From the NCBI GenBank assembly GCA_009787745.1, contig WQST01000168.1:1-5623 (forward strand): a DNA stretch of 5,623 bases, read 5' to 3'. Under the pieces are notes generated by a model, which was given only the letters and a program-made list of their open reading frames with translations, was not told where the DNA came from and did not search any database. A program made the translations under genes and the position numbers. Position 1 is the stretch's first letter. Every line of letters begins with the position of its first letter. Positions 1 through 5,051 of the stretch are shown here, piece by piece. The DNA comes from Lachnospiraceae bacterium (GTDB taxonomy: Bacteria; Bacillota; Clostridia; Lachnospirales; Lachnospiraceae).

Positions 1-8
1 GAAATTTT

Positions 9-974
9 TTAACCTTTAACTGCACCCAGCATAATTCCTTTTACGAAATAACGCTGCATAAACGGGTAAACCAGTAAAATCGGCAGAACCGTAACCATCG
101 ATATTGTATAATTGATAACCTTAACATTTGTTACGCCCGCCAGCGCCGCCGCCGCCGCTTGCGAACTTGTTCCTGATTGCATCATCGCCGCAAGACTGCT
201 TGATTTGTTCAGATAGATATAAAGGCGGTGCTGTAACGTATGAAGATCAGGGGCATTGTTCATTAGCATCAATGAATCCGTAAAAGAATTCCAGTGACCG
301 ACGGCGCCAAAGATCGCTATCGTCGCAAGAATCGGTTTACTGAGCGGCCAAATAATCTTCCAAAAGATCGTCAGAAGCCCTGCGCCGTCAATATGCGCAC
401 TCTCTTCCAATTCAAGCGGAATTGATTCAACATAGGTTTTTACTAAAATAATGTTAAACGGTGCAACTAAGCCGGGAATTATATAAGCCATGAAACTGTT
501 GGTTAAACCAAGCATTGACATATTCAAATACCACGGTATTAATCCTGCGTTAAAATACATTGTCACAATCGTAAAACGGTACCAGAACTTCTTCATCCAC
601 ATATCATTTTTGGTCATCAGATATCCGATAAAGCTGGATGCAATAACCATAAAGGCTGTTCCCAAAACTGACCGCCCGAGTGTTACCATCAGCGCGTTTC
701 CGACTTCACGAAGTTCCAAAATTGCTATATAATTATTGATATGCAATCCCTGCGGAAAAAAATTGATAAGTCCGCGGCTGACAGACTGATTATCAGAAAC
801 CGTATTAATAAAAATATACCAAAAGGGGAAGATACAGCTAAGTGTAAAAAGCCCGAATACGGAATAGTTAATAATATTGAAAACAATATCGCTTGGTGTA
901 TTCTTATACTTGCGCTTATTATCATGAAGCATTTCCGCTTTTTCATCTAAACGCTCTTTTTTTGTTTTCGTCAT
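9..974 (-). CDS. Carbohydrate ABC transporter permease, LplC/YtcP-like
   Basis: This 321-residue inner-membrane permease is one half of the translocation channel of a sugar or oligosaccharide ABC importer. The sequence shows about six hydrophobic spans (near residues 34-58, 95-120, 132-152, 160-180, 213-232 and 288-306). The cytoplasmic EAA loop that docks the ATPase reads ESAHIDGAG at 191-199 and continues to the WP/SKP end at 209-214. The C-terminus, RYFVKGIMLGAVKG, is typical of the LplC/YtcP group, and the length is normal for it. The start at 974 is chosen because AAAGGGGGGT lies 6 nt upstream; a start at 1043 would overlap the preceding permease. It follows that permease by 16 nt, so the two are almost certainly co-transcribed and form a heterodimer. 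The substrate cannot be told from the sequence; homologues import pectin-derived or other oligosaccharides. The stop codon is 8 nt from the window edge, so the next gene, often the solute-binding protein, is not visible. Confidence 0.95.
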   Translation of the reverse strand: MTKTKKERLDEKAEMLHDNKRKYKNTPSDIVFNIINYSVFGLFTLSCIFPFWYIFINTVSDNQSVSRGLINFFPQGLHINNYIAILELREVGNALMVTLGRSVLGTAFMVIASSFIGYLMTKNDMWMKKFWYRFTIVTMYFNAGLIPWYLNMSMLGLTNSFMAYIIPGLVAPFNIILVKTYVESIPLELEESAHIDGAGLLTIFWKIIWPLSKPILATIAIFGAVGHWNSFTDSLMLMNNAPDLHTLQHRLYIYLNKSSSLAAMMQSGTSSQAAAAALAGVTNVKVINYTISMVTVLPILLVYPFMQRYFVKGIMLGAVKG

Positions 975-980
975 TTTCTG

Positions 981-990
981 ACCCCCCTTT
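981..990 (-). promoter_or_regulatory. Ribosome binding site of the LplC-like permease
   Basis: Read on the minus strand this is AAAGGGGGGT, ending 6 nt before the ATG at 974. It fills nearly the whole 16-nt gap between the two permease genes and decides the start of the downstream one. Confidence 0.8.
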
Positions 991-2436
991 CTATATGATG
1001 CTCTCGCCGCCGCGAAGCCATTTAGATGCTTGGTTGGCAGCAAAGAGTAACGTTACGCTGATAATTGATTTTAACATTCCTATAACTGTCGCTACCTCAA
1101 TCAGACCCTTTTCAATACCGCGCTGGTAAACATACAAGTCGAGTACTGTAATCGACATCGTATTACTGGCATTTTCAAATACCAAGTATTGTTCCAGCCC
1201 GTTATTAAGAATACCCGCGATACTAAGAAGCAATAAAACGAAGAATGTTGACATTATACCCGGCAAAGTAATATGCCACATCTTCTGAAAGCGGCCTGCC
1301 CCATCGATACTGGCGGCTTCATAAAGTTGTTGGTCGATTCCGGAAATCGCCGCGATATAGATAATCGCGCTCCAACCTAAACCTTTCCACATGCCCCATC
1401 CCAGCATCTTAAGCCAGATATTATTATCGCCCATCAAATAATTAGGGCCTGCGCCTGTTAACGTTCCCATCATGCTCATAAAGCTATTAATAAAACCGTC
1501 TGTCGAAAAAATCGCAAAGGCGATTGCATATACCATAACCCAACTGATGAAGTTAGGAATTGTTGTTAAAGTCTGGACAAAACGCCTAAAGCGCATGTGA
1601 CGGATTTCTACCAAAAAAATCGCGAAAGCCATTGCCACCCAACTCGTTGCGATTCCAAGGCCGCTCATCCCCAATGTATTTTTCATAACCCTAATAATAT
1701 CTCTTTGCGTACCGGGGTCATTAAAAAGGAATTTAAACCACTTGAAGCCGACAAAGCGTTCCATCGTCATCGCTAATCCGGGTTCATAATCAAAAAATGC
1801 CGCACGCCATCCAAAAAGCGGTAAGTAGGAAAACACGAACAACAAAGTTGCAAACGGAAGGAACATCAAGAAAATTCTATATTTAAGCTCAATCTTTAAG
1901 TGGTTTTCACTTTGATAATTTCTAAATGTAAGCATTTGTATTAAAGAAATAATAATCGTAATTACGGCAATTACACAGAATAGATAATAGCCATTCGGAA
2001 AAGATGGCTGTAGTCTTGCTAAATCATTTCCGGGGTCGGTCATTTGCAAATAGCTTATGTATATTCCGCCCAGACCGAGCATTTGAACTAAACCGCCGAT
2101 CAATCCAAAAATATTACCCGTTTTCTTGCATTTAATATTACCGACCGAAAAACAACCGCAGACACAAGCAAGGGCAATACCGATACAAACTATCAAACAA
2201 GAAATAAATAAAATAATAAAACTGCTTTCACTAACCCAACCGCGCGAAAATGCGCGGCCTGATTCAGCTACCAGACTTCGGTACGCAGTAGCGGATGTAA
2301 ACAAAGACATATTTTTATTAATTAGTACATTTAACTTACCCGGGTTGATGCCCGGAAAGAACATCATTGCGGCGGAAAAAACAATCGTTATACGCAATAT
2401 TATATAAAAAACTTTGGAAACTATTGATTCCTTCAT
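991..2436 (-). CDS. Sugar ABC transporter permease, LplB/YteP-like, with extra N-terminal membrane domain
   Basis: This 481-residue inner-membrane protein is the second channel half of the importer. Residues from about 183 onward form a standard LplB/YteP-type permease: a first span at about 187-208 (YRIFLMFLPF start), further spans near 255-276, 290-311, 345-365, 393-412 and 448-467, and the EAA loop YEAASIDGAG at 372-381 ending in LP at 391-392. Family members are usually about 290-330 residues. The extra 180 residues in front hold about four more hydrophobic segments (8-29, 72-97, 108-131, 150-171) and six cysteines between 80 and 103, including CVCGC at 91-95. I do not recognise this extension as a known domain. 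The start at 2436 has AGGGAGA at 2443-2449 (minus strand), at good spacing. No frameshift or internal start is evident, so the extension appears to be translated. The gene lies 93 nt after the surface-protein gene and 16 nt before its partner permease. The core assignment is firm; the role of the extension is unknown. Confidence 0.93.
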   Translation of the reverse strand: MKESIVSKVFYIILRITIVFSAAMMFFPGINPGKLNVLINKNMSLFTSATAYRSLVAESGRAFSRGWVSESSFIILFISCLIVCIGIALACVCGCFSVGNIKCKKTGNIFGLIGGLVQMLGLGGIYISYLQMTDPGNDLARLQPSFPNGYYLFCVIAVITIIISLIQMLTFRNYQSENHLKIELKYRIFLMFLPFATLLFVFSYLPLFGWRAAFFDYEPGLAMTMERFVGFKWFKFLFNDPGTQRDIIRVMKNTLGMSGLGIATSWVAMAFAIFLVEIRHMRFRRFVQTLTTIPNFISWVMVYAIAFAIFSTDGFINSFMSMMGTLTGAGPNYLMGDNNIWLKMLGWGMWKGLGWSAIIYIAAISGIDQQLYEAASIDGAGRFQKMWHITLPGIMSTFFVLLLLSIAGILNNGLEQYLVFENASNTMSITVLDLYVYQRGIEKGLIEVATVIGMLKSIISVTLLFAANQASKWLRGGESII

Positions 2437-2461
2437 TGTTAATCTCCCTATTTTCCTAAAA

Positions 2462-2489
2462 GTTGCTCTGCAACCCTTTAAGCTAAAGG
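2462..2489 (-). promoter_or_regulatory. Two back-to-back small hairpins in the intercistronic leader
   Basis: Two perfect inverted repeats abut each other. One has arms of six bases, CCTTTA/TAAAGG (2475-2480 and 2484-2489), around a 3-nt loop. The other has arms of five, GTTGC/GCAAC (2462-2466 and 2470-2474), around a 3-nt loop. They lie between the large hairpin at 2489-2519 and the permease ribosome binding site at 2443-2449. They could affect mRNA stability or translation of the permease; that role is inference. Confidence 0.5.
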
Positions 2490-2519
2490 AGGACGCCCCA
2501 ATTTTTATGAGGCGCCCCC
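2489..2519 (-). promoter_or_regulatory. Intercistronic GC-rich hairpin, possible partial terminator or mRNA stabiliser
   Basis: The hairpin starts about 10 nt past the stop codon of the surface-protein gene. The core arms are 2491-2499 and 2509-2517 around a 9-nt AU-rich loop. On the minus strand all positions pair, with G-U wobbles where the plus strand has A-C mismatches, and the stem extends to 11 pairs. This asymmetry suggests it acts as minus-strand RNA. Only three U residues follow, so it is at best a weak terminator. Such elements commonly let a binding or surface protein be made in excess of the downstream permeases; that is inference here. Confidence 0.6.
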
Positions 2520-2529
2520 TAATTATGAA

Positions 2530-4248
2530 TTATTTCTTAGCTTTTTTCATGGAGACTACCACTACTGCACAAACTATACCAATTACTACTAATACGATAA
2601 GAATTATCGCCCAAACAGGGAATCCGCCATCACTATCATCAGCAACCTGATCAGCGGCCGCAGGTTCTATCTGTGCCGGAAGCGGAACTGCTTCGACAGG
2701 CGCTTCTTCTTTACTGACTGAATCCCAGTCAAAATCAGAATTAAATCCTGTGCCTTTTAAGGTAAAGACGACTTTGATTTCATCATTAGGATTTAGCCGT
2801 GAGGTCATCGCAACAGGATTATCGATTGTTCCTGTACCCCATGTGTTAACTAATTCCAAGCGTAATCTTCCATTACCTTCAATATCACCAAATTTAATAT
2901 TTTCGTTTCTAACGCCCGATACTTTGTCTCCGTCTACATAAATTTCAACAGAAACTTCGGCGTCTGTATCGGTCAGAGCATCACCGTTATTCGGATCTTC
3001 TCTGAGTGTACCGATGTAAGCCATTGCTTTTCCAAGCTCTTCGATATCAACAAGGAAAACAAAACCTGATTCATCAGCAATCGCCTGACCTGTTCCGCCT
3101 GCCTGCTCACGGGTTATCGAAACTTCCCAAACCCCATCGCCTAAAATCATCATATCATTACCGACACCCGGTGCAAAGTTCGACCATTCGCCGCCGCCAT
3201 TATCCTGGAACATGAGGAAAGCATTGAAAGCTGAGGGAATTTCATAATCTTCATCAACATCACTGCCGCCAAAGGGGACGCCGCTCATCAAAGTAAATGT
3301 AACTTCAATCGAACTAATTTCATCAAATAAGCTATTATCTACAGGGGTCGGTGTAACATCAGCAGAACCGCCGTCGGCTGTTACGCCTTCCGTCACTTCG
3401 CTAACCCACTCATTATAAAGATTGGTGCGAAGCGCCCCTTCCTCATAGTTACTGTAAGTTTTGGCAATATCTATTTCATCACCATTAATTACGACGGAAT
3501 CAATCTGCATGTAGGAATTAGGGAATACAAATTGCCCATTATTAATTCTGACGGCAAAGAAAGCCATCCCTGCCGCAGGATTCGCAAAATCTAAACCAAC
3601 TGTGTAAGTACCATAACCTGTTACATCAGCTACGGTGGCTGTTACACCATCTTCTTCACCGCCCCAGAACTGTACTCCCCAATCGGCGGCGGCAAAGATA
3701 ATGTCCGCATCTGTTTGCGGTACTGAAAGAGTAAATGTTACTTCGATAGATGAAATATCGCTTAACCCATTGTCAACGGGAGTCGGTGTTGCATCATCAG
3801 CACCATTCGTGCGAGCATCAGCGGGAAGATCACTAACCCATTCATTATAAAGATTAGTGCGGCTATTACCTTCTTCATCGTTAGTGTAAGTCGCGCCAAA
3901 CTCAATTTCATCACCATTGACCTTAATCGAGTCAATGTTCATATAAGCACCGGGATAAAGGCTTGCACCGTCTTTAACTTCTACATCAAAAAAGGCAATC
4001 CCGCTGACGGGATTATCAAATTCAAGTCCGACTGTATATGTCCCCGGTCCATTTACGGGAGTGTTAGAAACCGTGACACCATCACCGTCTTCACCGCCCC
4101 ATGACGAAACTGCCCAATCCGCAGAAGCAAACTGTAGAAACGCAAAGCTTTCCTCTGCATAAGCGGTTATGCTCGGAGCAACAATCATTGGTAATGCCAG
4201 AGCAAAAGTACTAATTAATGCAACTAGCTTTCTGTAAACTTTTTTCAT
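2530..4248 (-). CDS. Exported, membrane-anchored surface protein with tandem beta-rich repeats, possible carbohydrate binding
   Basis: This 572-residue protein is exported and tethered to the outer face of the membrane. Residues 1-31 are a signal peptide (MKKVYRK, hydrophobic core, AYA then EES). Two tandem repeats span about 37-174 and 183-320, sharing ADW..., WGGE, GTYTVGL, AFF, IDS, NGDEI, TNLYNEWVS, TPTPVDN and ISSIEVTFTL. A third, divergent domain at about 343-497 (FLMFQDNGGGEW start, IKVVFTL end) follows the same plan. An acidic Pro/Ala linker (about 508-541), one membrane span (543-566) and a KKAKK tail complete it. The repeats look like beta-sandwich, carbohydrate-binding-type modules (aromatic, Gly/Asp-rich), but I cannot name a family. 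It is not a solute-binding protein: no lipobox and no two-lobed fold signature. The start at 4248 has a near-perfect AGGAGGAAAA just upstream. It is first in the operon with two sugar permeases, suggesting glycan capture for the importer. Other possibilities are adhesion or cell-wall attachment. Confidence 0.85.
   Translation of the reverse strand: MKKVYRKLVALISTFALALPMIVAPSITAYAEESFAFLQFASADWAVSSWGGEDGDGVTVSNTPVNGPGTYTVGLEFDNPVSGIAFFDVEVKDGASLYPGAYMNIDSIKVNGDEIEFGATYTNDEEGNSRTNLYNEWVSDLPADARTNGADDATPTPVDNGLSDISSIEVTFTLSVPQTDADIIFAAADWGVQFWGGEEDGVTATVADVTGYGTYTVGLDFANPAAGMAFFAVRINNGQFVFPNSYMQIDSVVINGDEIDIAKTYSNYEEGALRTNLYNEWVSEVTEGVTADGGSADVTPTPVDNSLFDEISSIEVTFTLMSGVPFGGSDVDEDYEIPSAFNAFLMFQDNGGGEWSNFAPGVGNDMMILGDGVWEVSITREQAGGTGQAIADESGFVFLVDIEELGKAMAYIGTLREDPNNGDALTDTDAEVSVEIYVDGDKVSGVRNENIKFGDIEGNGRLRLELVNTWGTGTIDNPVAMTSRLNPNDEIKVVFTLKGTGFNSDFDWDSVSKEEAPVEAVPLPAQIEPAAADQVADDSDGGFPVWAIILIVLVVIGIVCAVVVVSMKKAKK
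3289..4140 (-). repeat. Tandem duplication inside the surface-protein gene, period 144 codons
   Basis: Repeat copies cover about 3727-4140 and 3289-3702. The protein copies align along their whole length. At DNA level the best-conserved stretch is at 3833-3862 and 3401-3430: 30 bases with three differences, exactly 432 bp apart. The phase keeps the reading frame. The DNA similarity suggests a fairly recent duplication or ongoing homogenisation. Confidence 0.8.
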
Positions 4249-4250
4249 TT

Positions 4251-4260
4251 TTTTCCTCCT
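4251..4260 (-). promoter_or_regulatory. Ribosome binding site of the surface-protein gene
   Basis: On the minus strand this reads AGGAGGAAAA, followed directly by AA and the ATG at 4248. It is near-perfect, fixes the start, and argues against an upstream start at 4296. It suggests high translation of the first gene of the operon. Confidence 0.9.
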
Positions 4261-4317
4261 ATATTGGTTAGTAAATAATATGTAACACCATATCATTCCT
4301 ATTTACCCTATACTAAA

Positions 4318-4346
4318 ATTATAATCCACTAAAATTTCTTATAAAA
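4318..4346 (-). promoter_or_regulatory. Candidate sigma-A-type promoter of the surface protein/permease operon
   Basis: A consensus TATAAT lies on the minus strand at 4318-4323. The -35 region (about 4341-4346, TTTTAT) matches TTGACA poorly, which would fit a promoter needing an activator. Transcription would start near 4311 and give a leader of about 60 nt. The surrounding stretch 4261-4440 is very AT-rich, so chance TATAAT matches are likely and the call is tentative. Confidence 0.5.
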
Positions 4347-4355
4347 CCATTAAAA

Positions 4356-4401
4356 TTTTACATAAGATACGTAAATAATTTTACTTTTATTTAATTTTTA
4401 C
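4356..4401. promoter_or_regulatory. TTTTAC repeats upstream of the operon promoter
   Basis: TTTTAC occurs at 4356-4361, 4379-4384 and 4396-4401. The first copy also forms an inverted pair, TTTAC/GTAAA, with 4371-4375. The cluster lies just upstream of the presumed -35 box, where an activator would bind. In such AT-rich DNA this may be coincidence. Confidence 0.25.
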
Positions 4402-4448
4402 CTAAAAAGTGGAATAAAAAAGGTTGCCCGAAAAATACAATCATTCTT

Positions 4449-4841
4449 GTGCTTGAAAAGGTTAGCCGCAAAATCACGGGCAAGCATCATAAAGTTCCGT
4501 CCGTTCAGTTTGTCCCGTCCCCATCGCAAAACTTTGACGACCTCGTGGTCTATGTGACAGAGAACTTCAATAAAAAAATGTCGCTAGTTGATTTAAGCGA
4601 AAAATTCAATATGAGCCGGACCTATATATGCGACCTGTTCACAAAGCATTACGATTCGACCTTGAAAATATTTATCACTAACCTTCGCATGAAGGAGGCG
4701 TCCCGCCTGACGCTTGAAACCGACGCGCCGATAAAAGAGATAGCGATACATTGCGGATACGCCGATTACGGTTATTTTTGCAGAATTTTCAAGGCGCACT
4801 TTGATAAATCCCCCACGGAATACAGAGAAGAAAAAGAATGA
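4449..4841 (+). CDS. AraC-family DNA-binding domain, probably the truncated C-terminus of a response regulator
   Basis: The 130-residue reading covers a complete AraC-type double helix-turn-helix domain. The first helix-turn-helix is at about 45-66 (LVDLSEKFNMSRTYI), the linking helix at about 73-88 (FITNLRMKEA) and the second at about 93-115 (IKEIAIHCGYADYGYF). The domain ends in SPTEYR at 121-126. The glycines usual in the TG turns are Asp at 69 and 119. The sensing part is missing: full-length YesN-type regulators have a receiver of about 120 residues first. The opening residues, LEKVSRKI, resemble the last helix of a receiver domain. GTG at 4449 is the only plausible start; it has no ribosome binding site, and the frame is open back to 4395 without an ATG. 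I therefore read it as a 5'-truncated gene, possibly inactive. It is divergent from the sugar-transport operon, the usual position for its regulator. A small stand-alone regulator is the less likely alternative. Confidence 0.7.
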   Translation: MLEKVSRKITGKHHKVPSVQFVPSPSQNFDDLVVYVTENFNKKMSLVDLSEKFNMSRTYICDLFTKHYDSTLKIFITNLRMKEASRLTLETDAPIKEIAIHCGYADYGYFCRIFKAHFDKSPTEYREEKE

Positions 4842-4856
4842 ACACATCTTGTTTAT

Positions 4857-4937
4857 AGCGGTTATTTTTTTCATGTCAACGACAACGGGCGCGGCATGGA
4901 CGACGGGCTGTTATCGGCGTTTTTTTGTGCGCCATGA
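4857..4937 (+). pseudogene. Remnant of a sensor histidine kinase ATP-binding domain
   Basis: In the same frame as the AraC fragment, 15 nt past its stop, the DNA reads SGYFFHVNDNGRGMDDGLLS before a stop at 4935-4937. FFHV as a beta strand followed by DNGRGM matches the G1 box (DxGxG) region of GHKL/histidine-kinase ATPase domains, as in YesM-type kinases. The N box, the G2 box and everything else are missing, so this cannot be a working kinase. Paired with the regulator fragment, it suggests a two-component system reduced by deletion. It is too short to exclude chance, but the motif is specific. Confidence 0.5.
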
Positions 4938-4964
4938 TTTCCATGGCGCTGTCTAGCCTTTTTT
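4929..4964 (+). terminator. Perfect GC-rich hairpin followed by a T-run, possible weak terminator
   Basis: Arms GCGCCATG (4929-4936) and CATGGCGC (4942-4949) pair perfectly over 8 bp around a 5-nt loop. Six T residues follow at 4959-4964. The 9-nt gap between stem and T-run is longer than in standard intrinsic terminators, so efficiency is doubtful. It would end transcription of the AraC/kinase remnant before the zinc-ribbon gene. Confidence 0.4.
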
Positions 4965-4989
4965 GAAATTTTCAGGAAATTTTCAAAAA
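4960..4989. repeat. AT-rich inverted and direct repeat
   Basis: TTTTTGAAA (4960-4968) and TTTCAAAAA (4981-4989) form a 9-bp inverted repeat. Overlapping it, GAAATTTTCA occurs twice as a direct repeat (4965-4974 and 4976-4985). It lies between the GC-rich hairpin and the promoter of the zinc-ribbon gene. An operator or a terminator part are both possible. Confidence 0.4.
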
Positions 4990-5017
4990 TCCGAAGATTC
5001 TCCATGTCGCCTTGATT

Positions 5018-5023
5018 TATAAT
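5018..5023 (+). promoter_or_regulatory. Candidate -10 box of the zinc-ribbon gene
   Basis: TATAAT lies 28 nt before the chosen ATG, leaving room for a leader of about 22 nt with the GAGG ribosome binding site at 5038-5041. No good TTGACA-like box is seen about 17 bp upstream, so the promoter is tentative. Confidence 0.45.
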
Positions 5024-5051
5024 TGAAATATTGAAAAGAGGAATGTCGCTT

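Noticed and set aside
144..160. GCC-type triplet run in the LplC-like permease
   Set aside because: It encodes a short alanine stretch in a region where this family is often Ala-rich; it is not a notable microsatellite.
490..732. Plus-strand open frames inside the permease and surface-protein genes
   Set aside because: They are opposite-strand shadows of well-supported genes, without ribosome binding sites or recognisable domains.
975..1043. Longer start of the LplC-like permease at 1043
   Set aside because: It would overlap the end of the upstream permease by about 50 bases; a strong ribosome binding site sits directly before the ATG at 974.
4249..4296. Longer start of the surface protein at 4296
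   Set aside because: It would put charged and polar residues in front of a clean signal peptide and ignore the near-perfect AGGAGG before 4248.
5043..5051. In-frame ATG at 5043 as start of the zinc-ribbon protein
   Set aside because: The GAGG ribosome binding site would be only 1 nt away; ATG 5052 has workable spacing.
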